This document shows, piece by piece, positions 16,945 through 24,432 of a stretch of 33,914 bases of DNA. Under the pieces are notes generated by a model. That model searched no databases. It was not told the origin of the DNA and saw only the letters and a program-made list of their open reading frames with translations. Source of the DNA: Enterobacteriaceae bacterium (GTDB lineage: Bacteria > Pseudomonadota > Gammaproteobacteria > Enterobacterales > Enterobacteriaceae). The stretch's first letter is position 1. Each line of letters begins with the position of its first letter. Location of the stretch: the NCBI GenBank assembly GCA_031261005.1, contig JAISKF010000015.1, positions 1 through 33,914 on the forward strand, in the 5' to 3' direction. The position numbers and the translations under genes were made by a program.

Positions 16945-17261
16945 TAGATTTTGAACGCGGCACTACTAATGTTTATGCAGATCTTGGTTTTGATGATCCA
17001 GAAGAACAATTGGTGAAAGCTAAACTTGTTCGTACTATTCAACTGATGATGAGAGCGCGAAATCTCAAACAAATTGAAGCTGCACCGATCATGAGCGTTC
17101 AGCAAGGTGCATTATCTAAACTCTTGAAAGGAAATTTCGATGGCTTTAGTGAAAAGAGGCTTATGAAAATGTTAACGCTGCTTGGCGCTGATATTAATAT
17201 TGTGATTAATAAAAATGTGAATACTTCTCATATTGGTACAATCAATGTGATTCACGGTTAA
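16941..17261 (+). CDS. HigA-type XRE antitoxin, orphan
   Basis: The 106-aa protein belongs to the XRE/HTH family that partners Gp49-like HigB toxins. The start motif (FERGTTNVYADLGFDDPEEQ) is characteristic, followed by a helix-turn-helix (residues 35-62, LKQIEAAPIMSVQQGALSKL) and ISE-like FSEKRLMKMLTLLGADINIVI. It normally neutralises the toxin and represses its own operon; here the toxin is only a stump, so any remaining job would be DNA binding. It overlaps the toxin remnant by four bases and may now be read from the nickel operon. Confidence 0.85.
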   Translation: MIDFERGTTNVYADLGFDDPEEQLVKAKLVRTIQLMMRARNLKQIEAAPIMSVQQGALSKLLKGNFDGFSEKRLMKMLTLLGADINIVINKNVNTSHIGTINVIHG

Positions 17262-17305
17262 TATTAAAAATAGTCCTGACAGCCTGAATTTCGGATAAGA
17301 AATTA

Positions 17306-17442
17306 TATTATTACGATAAATTTCAAATGATTATGTTATTTTTTCGTAGGGGCGACAATCTGTCGCCCGCATTAACCATGCGGTAGATTTAGTGGCGGCA
17401 GATTGTTGTCTCTACAAATTATTCTTTATTGTCAATCTATCA
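17306..17442 (-). repeat. Interspersed repeat, full inverted copy
   Basis: This copy is the reverse orientation of copy B. It begins with ATTACGATAAATTTCAAATG (the reverse complement of the right arm), then the core GTAGGGGCGACAATC...GTCTCTAC, and ends with AAATTATTCTTTATTGTCAA, the reverse of the left arm. Comparing it with B defines the unit as left arm, core and right arm of about 140-155 bases. Confidence 0.82.
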
Positions 17443-17705
17443 TTCGCTCTGTTTTTTTATCCAAACCTGAGGTTCATTATAAAAAGAGAATTCTACTTAT
17501 AATTAAATGTTTTCTTTTTATTTCAACATTCATTTTCCGCATTTATACCTAATAAAATATTCACCAACCCTCTAAAGTTTTAAAGATTGTCTACACTGAT
17601 AGTGATGATAGGCAGCAACAATTAGCTATCCCTGAACGATGCTTTTATAAATAAGTAAATAATTTGAACGATAACTATTTGTTTAATATTCAACAGGAGA
17701 AAGTG
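17443..17705. other. AT-rich leader of the catalase gene
   Basis: There is no gene here. The stretch is AT-rich and holds the catalase ribosome-binding site AGGAG (17695-17699). ATAG and CTAT tetrads occur around 17599-17629 but not at OxyR spacing. No convincing promoter hexamers were found. Confidence 0.4.
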
Positions 17706-19148
17706 ATGAGTGATAAAAAATTAACAACAGTAGCCGGTGCACCAGTCGTTGATAACAATAACGTGATAACGGCTGGAGCCAGAGGTCCTGTACTGCTGCA
17801 AGACGTTTGGTTACTGGAAAAATTGGCCCATTTTGACCGCGAAGTGATCCCTGAACGTCGTATGCACGCCAAAGGTTCTGGTGCTTACGGTACATTTACA
17901 GTGACTCACGATATTAGCAAATACACTCGCGCTAAAATTTTCTCTGAAATCGGTAAAAAAACGAATCTGTTTGTTCGTTTCTCTACAGTTGCCGGTGAAC
18001 GCGGTGCGGCTGATGCGGAACGTGATATTCGCGGTTTTGCGATTAAATTCTATACCGAAGAAGGCAACTGGGATCTGGTTGGTAACGATACGCCGGTATT
18101 CTATTTCCGCGATCCATTGAAATTCCCGGATTTGAACCACGTAGTAAAACGCGATCCGCATACCAATTTGCGTAATGCGACATACAAATGGGACTTTTTC
18201 TCTCAATTACCTGAAGCGCTGCACCAGTTAACCATTGATTTTACTGATCGCGGATTACCAAAATCCTATCGTAATATGCACGGTTTCGGCAGCCATACAT
18301 TCAGCTTTATCAGTGAAGATAATCAACGTTATTACGTGAAATTCCATTTCCGTTGCCAGCAACCGATTGAAAACCTGATGGACGATGAAGCAGAAGCGTT
18401 AATTGGTAAAGATCGCGAAAGTTCGCAGCGTGATCTGTTTGATGCGATCCAAGCCGGTAATTTCCCACGCTGGAAGTTGTTTGTACAAGTTATTCATGAA
18501 AATGACATCAGCAAACTGCCGTATCACCCATTTGATTTGACTAAAGTTTGGTTACATAAAGATGCACCGCTGATTGAAGTGGGTGTAATGGAGCTGAATC
18601 GTAATCCTGATAATTATTTCTCCGAAGTTGAACAAGTTGCCATGAACCCAGCTAACGTGGTTCCTGGTATCAGTTTCTCACCAGACAGAATGTTGCAGGC
18701 TCGCCTGTTCTCTTACGGTGATGCTCACCGTTATCGTTTAGGTGTTAACCATCATCAAATCCCTGTTAACGCGCCGCAATGCCCGTTCCATAATTACCAT
18801 CGTGATGGTGCAATGCGTGTTGATGGCAATAGCGGTAATGGCGCAACTTATGAGCCAAATAGTTTTGGTGTATTTAAAGAGCAGCCAAATTTCAGCGAAC
18901 CGCCATTGGCAATTGATGGCGCAGCCGATCACTGGAACTACCGTGAAAATGATGAAGATTATTACAGCCAGCCGCGCGCGCTGTTTAATCTGATAAGCGA
19001 AGAAGAGCATCAACGTATGTTTACCCGTATTGCGGGTGAATTGAGTCAGGTGCCAGTTGAAATTCAACAGCGCCAAATCGCGTTGTTCAGCAAAGTGCAC
19101 CCTGATTACGGTAATGGTGTGGCAGAAGCACTGAAAAAAGCGAAATAA
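17706..19148 (+). CDS. katA: Heme catalase KatA (clade 3, monofunctional)
   Basis: The 480-aa small-subunit catalase breaks hydrogen peroxide to water and oxygen. It closely resembles the Proteus mirabilis enzyme. The distal His54 ([12 protein letters not shown]) and Asn127 (NDTPVF) and the proximal heme ligand Tyr337 ([14 protein letters not shown]) are all present at the P. mirabilis positions. There is no C-terminal flavodoxin-like domain, so it is not a KatE type. The ATG at 17706 is placed 6 bases after AGGAG; a longer frame from 17664 lacks support. It is monocistronic, with a terminator at 19176. Confidence 0.95.
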   Translation: MSDKKLTTVAGAPVVDNNNVITAGARGPVLLQDVWLLEKLAHFDREVIPERRMHAKGSGAYGTFTVTHDISKYTRAKIFSEIGKKTNLFVRFSTVAGERGAADAERDIRGFAIKFYTEEGNWDLVGNDTPVFYFRDPLKFPDLNHVVKRDPHTNLRNATYKWDFFSQLPEALHQLTIDFTDRGLPKSYRNMHGFGSHTFSFISEDNQRYYVKFHFRCQQPIENLMDDEAEALIGKDRESSQRDLFDAIQAGNFPRWKLFVQVIHENDISKLPYHPFDLTKVWLHKDAPLIEVGVMELNRNPDNYFSEVEQVAMNPANVVPGISFSPDRMLQARLFSYGDAHRYRLGVNHHQIPVNAPQCPFHNYHRDGAMRVDGNSGNGATYEPNSFGVFKEQPNFSEPPLAIDGAADHWNYRENDEDYYSQPRALFNLISEEEHQRMFTRIAGELSQVPVEIQQRQIALFSKVHPDYGNGVAEALKKAK

Positions 19149-19175
19149 TCTTTATTGCTGATTTTTTCTTTTGAA

Positions 19176-19212
19176 CATACCCGTTGGTTAATCACCTGCG
19201 GGTATTTTTTTG
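19176..19212 (+). terminator. Terminator of katA
   Basis: ATACCCG (19177-19183) pairs with CGGGTAT (19199-19205), closing a 15-base loop, and a run of seven T follows. It starts about 28 bases after the katA stop. Confidence 0.75.
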
Positions 19213-19336
19213 TTTTCTTTTTATCTTGTTATCTTTTGTGATCAGTTAACGCCGCCAGTTTTATGCGGTTTGTTGGCGAAAGCACAAAAAATTGTGTTTA
19301 TTAATAGCGAGAGGTGACGTGGCGCTTTTCGTGAGT

Positions 19337-19400
19337 ATAGATTATTACGATGAATTTCAAATAATTATGTTATTTCTTTGTAGGTGCGGCAATCTGCATC
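19337..19400 (-). repeat. Interspersed repeat, truncated inverted copy
   Basis: ATTATTACGATGAATTTCAA, ATAATTATGTTATTTCTTTG and TAGGTGCGGCAATCTGC match the start of the copy at 17306. Then the core is lost except for a short CATCTAC. The rest of the katA-nrdB gap (19213-19336) has no feature I can name. Confidence 0.65.
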
Positions 19401-19431
19401 TACCACTAGCTAAGCCCTAAACCACAGCGAT

Positions 19432-19464
19432 ATTAACGGGCAACCATAAAGATTGCCCGTTAAT
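19432..19464 (-). terminator. Hairpin ending nrdAB
   Basis: ATTAACGGGCAA and TTGCCCGTTAAT form a perfect 12-bp stem with a 9-base loop, 10 bases after the nrdB stop on the minus strand. The following T-run is poor, so termination may be partial. Confidence 0.65.
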
Positions 19465-19474
19465 AATCAATAAA

Positions 19475-20611
19475 TCACAGCTCAAAATCACTCAAATCAT
19501 CGGCATTCACTTCGGAGTCAATTTGACCAACTAAGTAAGAGCTGACTTCCACTTCCTGCGGTGCAACCTGAACGTTGTCGGAGACTAACCAGGCGTTAAT
19601 CCACGGAATTGGGTTAGAGCGGGTTTCAAACGGTAGCGGCAAACTAACCGCTTGCATACGAATATTAGTAATATATTCAACATATTGGCACAGAATATCT
19701 TTGTTTAAACCAATCATCGAACCGTCGCGGAATAGGTAGTCCGCCCAATCTTTTTCCTGCTGCGCTGCCAGCACAAACAGATCGTAGCATTGCTGCTGAC
19801 ACTCTTCGGCGATGCTGACCATTTCTGGATCATCATGACCGGAACGCATCAGATTAATCATATGTTGAGTACCGGTCAGGTGCAGCGCTTCATCGCGCGC
19901 GATTAAGCGAATGATTTTAGCGTTACCTTCCATTAATTCACGTTCAGCAAAAGCAAATGAGCAGGCGAAGCTGACATAGAAACGAATCGCTTCCAGTGCG
20001 TTGACGCTCATCAGGCATAAATAAAGCTGTTTTTTCAGCTCACGCAGATTGATCACCACCGTTTTGCCATCGATTTGATGCGTGCCTTCACCCAGCAAAT
20101 GATAGTAGCTGCTCATGGTAATCAGGTCATCGTAATAACCGGAAATGTCTTTAGCGCGTTTCAGGATCTCTTCATTCGACACAATATCATCAAAGACGAT
20201 GGACGGATCGTTAACGATATTACGAATAATATGCGTGTAAGAACGCGAGTGAATGGTCTCAGAGAATGACCATGTTTCCACCCAAGTTTCCAGTTCTGGA
20301 ATGGAAATCAACGGCAGAAAAGCGACATTCGGGCTGCGTCCCTGAATGGAATCCAGCAAGGTCTGATATTTTAAATTGCTGATAAAAATATGCTTTTCAT
20401 GTTCCGGCAGCGCTTGATAATCGATGCGGTCACGAGAAACATCGACCTCTTCAGGACGCCAGAAGAAAGAGAGTTGTTTCTCAATTAATTTCTCAAACAA
20501 TTCATGTTTTTGCTGATCGTAACGCGCCACGTTAACCGGCTGACCAAAAAACATCGGCTCTTTAAGCTGATCGTTCTTAACTTGAGAGAACGTCGTGTAA
20601 TTGTGGGTCAT
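19475..20611 (-). CDS. nrdB: Ribonucleotide reductase class Ia beta subunit NrdB
   Basis: The 378-aa small subunit carries the diferric-tyrosyl radical for dNTP synthesis. Expected residues sit three places later than in mature E. coli NrdB: Asp87 (LLDSIQ), Glu118 and His121 (SETIHSRSY), and the radical Tyr125, with the second Glu/His set in the RDEALHL block. The C-terminus ([10 protein letters not shown]) is the tail that docks on NrdA. The ATG at 20611 follows AGGGAA. It lies 51 bases after nrdA in one operon. In E. coli the ferredoxin gene yfaE follows nrdB; here a terminator follows at once. Confidence 0.96.
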   Translation of the reverse strand: MTHNYTTFSQVKNDQLKEPMFFGQPVNVARYDQQKHELFEKLIEKQLSFFWRPEEVDVSRDRIDYQALPEHEKHIFISNLKYQTLLDSIQGRSPNVAFLPLISIPELETWVETWSFSETIHSRSYTHIIRNIVNDPSIVFDDIVSNEEILKRAKDISGYYDDLITMSSYYHLLGEGTHQIDGKTVVINLRELKKQLYLCLMSVNALEAIRFYVSFACSFAFAERELMEGNAKIIRLIARDEALHLTGTQHMINLMRSGHDDPEMVSIAEECQQQCYDLFVLAAQQEKDWADYLFRDGSMIGLNKDILCQYVEYITNIRMQAVSLPLPFETRSNPIPWINAWLVSDNVQVAPQEVEVSSYLVGQIDSEVNADDLSDFEL

Positions 20612-20662
20612 AAATATTCCCTAATAATCAGTAGGCGGGGACAAGTTGCCCCCTGAATCTTA

Positions 20663-22948
20663 TTAAATTTTACATGCGCCGCTTTCACAGCCGTCATCAT
20701 CTTTCGCTGGCAGAAGGTCTTCTTGCGAATCTTCCGCGCCGTCACGGGTGTTTTGGTAATAAAGCGTTTTAACGCCGTATTTATAAGCGGTTAGCAGATC
20801 TTTCAGTAATTGTTTCATCGGTACTTTTCCGCCAGCGAAACGGCTTGGATCGTAGTTGGTATTGGACGAAATCGACTGGTCGATAAATTTCTGCATTAAA
20901 CCAACTAAGTGCAGATAGCCGTCATTATTCGGCATATCCCACAGTAACTCATAGGCATGATGCAGCTTTTCATAATCCGGTACGACTTGACGCAAAATAC
21001 CGTCTTTCGAGGCTTTGATACTGATATAGCCGCGCGGCGGTTCGATGCCGTTAGTGGCGTTAGAAATCTGTGATGAGGTTTCGGACGGCATCAGCGCGGA
21101 CAGCGTTGAGTTACGCAAACCGTGAGTCTGGATATTTTTACGCAAGGTTTCCCAATCGTAGTGCAGCGGTTCATCACACAGGGAATCCAGATCTTTCTTA
21201 TAAGTATCGATGGGCAGAATGCCTTGAGCATAACGCGTTTCATTAAACCACGGGCAAGGACCTTGTTCTTGCGCCAATTCGTTAGAGGCTTTTAGCAGAT
21301 AATATTGGATCGCTTCAAAGGTGCGGTGAGTCAGACCGTTAGCGCTGCCGTCGGAATAACGCACGCCGTGTTTCGCCAGATAATAAGCGTAGTTAATCAC
21401 GCCAATACCTAAAGTGCGGCGACCCATTGAACCGCGTCGGGCGGCACGAATCGGGTAATCCTGATAATCCAGCAGTGCATCTAGCGAACGTACTGCCAGC
21501 ACCGCCAGCTCTTCTAATTCATCAAGATTTTCAATCGCACCTAAGTTAAAGGCGGAAAGAGTACACAGCGCTATTTCGCCTTTTTCGTCGTTAATATCGT
21601 CCAGCGGTTTGGTCGGTAAGGCAATTTCCAGACATAAATTAGATTGATGTACCGGCGCAACGGCAGGATCAAACGGGCTATGAGTATTGCAGTGGTCAAC
21701 ATTTTGAATATAGATACGACCGGTAGAAGCGCGCTCCTGCATCATCAATGAGAACAGATCAACCGCTTTCACCTGACGCTGGCGAATTGAAACATCGGCT
21801 TCATATTTAGTATATAAACGCTCAAATTCTGCTTGATCGGCGAAGAACGCATCATATAACCCCGGTACATCTGATGGGCTGAACAGGGTAATATATTCGT
21901 TTTTTACCAGACGTTGATACATCAGTTTGTTGATTTGTACGCCGTAATCCATGTGACGCACGCGGTTTTCTTCTACGCCGCGATTATTTCTCAGCACTAA
22001 CAAGCTCTCAACTTCCAGATGCCATAACGGATAGAAAACCGTTGCCGCACCGCCGCGCACGCCGCCTTGTGAGCAGGATTTCACCGCAGTCTGGAAGTGT
22101 TTATAGAAAGGAATGCAGCCAGTATGGAATGCTTCGCCGTTACGGATCGGGCTGCCTTGTGCGCGAATTCGACCCGCGTTAATGCCGATCCCTGCACGCT
22201 GAGAAACGTATTTCACAATAGCGCTGGACGTGGCATTGATAGAATCCAGACTGTCTCCGCATTCAATTAATACGCATGAACTGAACTGACGAGTTGGTGT
22301 CCGCACACCCGCCATAATCGGCGTTGGCAGTGAGATTTTAAATGTTGAAATTGCATCATAGAAACGTTTGATGTAATCCAAGCGTGTTTCACGCGGATAA
22401 CGCGAGAACAGGCAAGCAGCAACCAAAATATAAAGGAACTGAGCGCTTTCATATACTTCGCCGCTGACGCGGTTTTGTACCAGATATTTTCCTTCCAGTT
22501 GCTTAACAGCGGCATAAGAGAAATTCATATCACGCCAGTGATCGATAAAGCCGTCCATCTGCTCTAACTCTTCGCGCGTGTAATCTTCCAGCAGATGCTT
22601 ATCGTACTTGCCGTTTTCTACCATCTGTTTGACGTGATTGTACAACGCAGGCGGCTCAAATTGCCCGTAGGCTTTTTTACGCAAATGGAAAATTGCCAGA
22701 CGCGCAGCCAGATATTGATAGTCAGGTGATTCGCGGGAAATCAAGTCTGCGGCGGCACGGATAATGGTTTCATGAATATCGGAGGTTCTGATGCCATCAT
22801 AAAACTGAATATGCGAACGCAACTCAACTTGAGAAACGGAAACATTATTTAGACCTTCCGCTGCCCAATCAAGAACCCGATGGATTTTATCGAGATTGAT
22901 GCGTTCTTTTCTGCCGTCGCGTTTGGTGACTAATAGACTTTGATTCAT
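20663..22948 (-). CDS. nrdA: Ribonucleotide reductase class Ia alpha subunit NrdA
   Basis: The 761-aa catalytic subunit has exactly the E. coli length. An N-terminal ATP-cone (about residues 5-95, LLVTKRDGRKERINLDK) gives overall activity control. Active-site cysteines are visible in FSSCVLIECGD, SNLCLEIALP and ALCTLSAFNLG (C225, C439 and C462 by E. coli numbering), with the radical-chain pair of tyrosines in the C-terminal KTLYYQNTRDG. The C-terminal CESGACKI provides the shuttle pair C754/C759. NrdR and DnaA boxes upstream indicate control by dNTP level and replication. Confidence 0.97.
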   Translation of the reverse strand: MNQSLLVTKRDGRKERINLDKIHRVLDWAAEGLNNVSVSQVELRSHIQFYDGIRTSDIHETIIRAAADLISRESPDYQYLAARLAIFHLRKKAYGQFEPPALYNHVKQMVENGKYDKHLLEDYTREELEQMDGFIDHWRDMNFSYAAVKQLEGKYLVQNRVSGEVYESAQFLYILVAACLFSRYPRETRLDYIKRFYDAISTFKISLPTPIMAGVRTPTRQFSSCVLIECGDSLDSINATSSAIVKYVSQRAGIGINAGRIRAQGSPIRNGEAFHTGCIPFYKHFQTAVKSCSQGGVRGGAATVFYPLWHLEVESLLVLRNNRGVEENRVRHMDYGVQINKLMYQRLVKNEYITLFSPSDVPGLYDAFFADQAEFERLYTKYEADVSIRQRQVKAVDLFSLMMQERASTGRIYIQNVDHCNTHSPFDPAVAPVHQSNLCLEIALPTKPLDDINDEKGEIALCTLSAFNLGAIENLDELEELAVLAVRSLDALLDYQDYPIRAARRGSMGRRTLGIGVINYAYYLAKHGVRYSDGSANGLTHRTFEAIQYYLLKASNELAQEQGPCPWFNETRYAQGILPIDTYKKDLDSLCDEPLHYDWETLRKNIQTHGLRNSTLSALMPSETSSQISNATNGIEPPRGYISIKASKDGILRQVVPDYEKLHHAYELLWDMPNNDGYLHLVGLMQKFIDQSISSNTNYDPSRFAGGKVPMKQLLKDLLTAYKYGVKTLYYQNTRDGAEDSQEDLLPAKDDDGCESGACKI

Positions 22949-22983
22949 AACGTAGTACTACCTTTCCATGAGGAATAGTGTGA

Positions 22984-23077
22984 CTGCCCCATTACGTCTG
23001 TAAAAATAGCATGGAGCAAATTCACGATAAAACACAATATATAGGGTTGATGAAGTGAATTGACTACAAGATAGTGT
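22984..23077 (-). promoter_or_regulatory. nrdAB promoter region with two NrdR boxes
   Basis: Box 1, ACACAATATATAGGGT at 23032-23047, fits the NrdR consensus ACACWATATATWGTGT except near one end. Box 2 at 23062-23077 matches mainly in its right half (AGATAGTGT). Their centres are 30 bases apart, close to three helical turns, as NrdR pairs usually are. On the minus strand a -10 (TATATT) lies in box 1 and a weak -35 (TAGTCA) 17 bases upstream overlaps box 2, so repressor and polymerase would compete. Confidence 0.7.
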
Positions 23078-23117
23078 TGCTCATTGATTTTTGCAAGTGA
23101 ACAAAATTAACCAAATA

Positions 23118-23138
23118 TGTGGATAACTGAGGGGATAA
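23118..23138 (-). promoter_or_regulatory. DnaA boxes upstream of nrdAB
   Basis: TGTGGATAA at 23118-23126 is a perfect DnaA box (TTATCCACA on the minus strand). A second, weaker site AGGGGATAA follows at 23130-23138. They lie about 50-70 bases upstream of the inferred nrdA promoter. Paired DnaA boxes upstream of nrdAB are known in E. coli. Confidence 0.7.
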
Positions 23139-23269
23139 AATCGCTAAGTTACCCGTTGCATTGGAGTTTCTTAACTGTTGAACAGTTGATAATGGATTGG
23201 TGATTTTTGGTAAAAAATTTTTAAGTGTTGGTTTATTCAACGTTTAATTATTTTTTGTGGTGGTTATGC

Positions 23270-23376
23270 GTAGGCGCGCTTGCTAACTGTCCAGTTGTTT
23301 TATCGCAACTTAGTTCTATCGTAATTTAGTTCCATTGCAATTTAACGGGAGGTTAGCAAGCGCTCCTGCGGGATCT
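23270..23376. repeat. Palindromic intergenic repeat of a second type, with tandem core
   Basis: GTAGGCGCGCTTGCTAAC (from 23271) faces GGTTAGCAAGCGCTCCTGCG (to about 23372): an 11-12 base inverted repeat with GTAGG...CCTGC ends like the other family. Between them about three copies of a 15-16 base unit resembling ATCGYAAYTTAGTTC run in tandem (23303-23345). It sits just past the ubiG stop and may act as its terminator hairpin. Confidence 0.55.
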
Positions 23377-23384
23377 ATCTGATG

Positions 23385-24131
23385 TTACTTATCACGAATG
23401 CAATGAACCATATAATTAACGTCAACATTGCCGCCTAATTTAAACGTTTGCAGCAATGGATTGTAATGTAAACCTGTCATGTGGCGCTCGCGCAGCGCGG
23501 TGCTATCGATCCAGCTTATCAGTTCAGACGGGCGGATAAATTTATCGGCGTTATGTGTCCCTTTTGGCACCATATTCATCACATATTCCGCGCCGACAAC
23601 CAGCATCAGCCACGCTTTGGTGTTGCGGTTAATGGTCGAGAAGAAAACATGCCCGTCAGGTTTTACCAACTTGGCGCAGGCACGCACGACAGATGCGGGA
23701 TCAGGAACGTGTTCCAGCATCTCCATGCAGGTAACAATATCGTATTGTTCGGCGTTTTCTAAGGCATGAGCTTCTACGGTTTGTTGTACATATTCGATTG
23801 GTAAACCGCTTTCAATGGCGTGCAGACGGGCAACCAGCAATGGCTCTGATCCCATATCCAGACCAACAACATGAGCGCCTTCCCGCGCCATACTTTCAGA
23901 TAAAATTCCGCCGCCGCAGCCGACATCGAGAATTTTTTTACCGAAGATACCGTCCGCACATTGCTGGATATAGTCCAAACGCAGCGGATTGATTTGATGC
24001 AGCGGTTTGAATTCACCGTCCAAATCCCACCAGCGCGACGCGACAGCTTCAAATTTAGCGATCTCTTTTTGATCAACATTGTTTTTGTAATCAACATTGT
24101 TCTTTTGATCAAAATGTTCTGATGAGTTCAT
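23385..24131 (-). CDS. ubiG: Ubiquinone O-methyltransferase UbiG
   Basis: The 248-aa SAM-dependent methyltransferase carries out both O-methylations of ubiquinone synthesis. The SAM motif [16 protein letters not shown] is clear, with VVGLDMG (motif II), and [13 protein letters not shown] and GLHYNP as UbiG blocks. I start at ATG 24131, 5-8 bases after AGGTG; a GTG at 24140 would add three residues. The N-terminus is about eight residues longer than in E. coli, because of a near-exact 18-base tandem duplication (NNVDYK / NNVDQK). It is divergent from gyrA as in E. coli. Confidence 0.95.
   Translation of the reverse strand: MNSSEHFDQKNNVDYKNNVDQKEIAKFEAVASRWWDLDGEFKPLHQINPLRLDYIQQCADGIFGKKILDVGCGGGILSESMAREGAHVVGLDMGSEPLLVARLHAIESGLPIEYVQQTVEAHALENAEQYDIVTCMEMLEHVPDPASVVRACAKLVKPDGHVFFSTINRNTKAWLMLVVGAEYVMNMVPKGTHNADKFIRPSELISWIDSTALRERHMTGLHYNPLLQTFKLGGNVDVNYMVHCIRDK
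24071..24118 (-). repeat. 18-base tandem repeat in the ubiG 5' end
   Basis: On the plus strand GATCAACATTGTTTTTGT, AATCAACATTGTTCTTTT and GATCAAAATGTTCTG follow one another in frame, encoding the repeated NNVDxK and related FDQK stretch. Confidence 0.7.
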
Positions 24132-24348
24132 AAGCTGCACCTGATAGACGTTAACAGTGTTATTAAGTATGAAATAAGTATAACTGAATGTATTGCCAAT
24201 TTGTTACATCAACTCGGTTTTCACTCATTTCCCCAAGCGTTTTCAAGTTATCGCCTGTCTGTAACTTAAAAGATGGCGAGCATAACCATTATGTTTGTCT
24301 GTCAATGGTATTATCGGTTAGTTCATTAGAAGATAACGTTGTGAAAAT

Positions 24349-24377
24349 TAGAAAAAAGCCGCGTTCTGTGTTATAAT
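24349..24377 (+). promoter_or_regulatory. gyrA promoter
   Basis: A perfect TATAAT at 24372-24377 has TAGAAA, a 4/6 -35 match, 17 bases upstream, and lies 56 bases before the gyrA start. The remainder of the ubiG-gyrA divergent gap has no further feature I can assign; a ubiG promoter was not resolved. Confidence 0.55.
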
Positions 24378-24432
24378 TTTGCACCTTTTCCGAGCTGAAA
24401 ATAGCTGATTTTAACAGAGGGATAGCGGCTCT

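Noticed and set aside
17599-17629. OxyR site upstream of katA
   Set aside because: ATAG and CTAT tetrads occur, but not with the N7 spacing of the OxyR consensus.
20632-20655. GGGG...CCCC hairpin between nrdA and nrdB as a terminator
   Set aside because: The stem is short, has no T-run and lies within an operon; at most it adjusts the relative amounts of the two messages.
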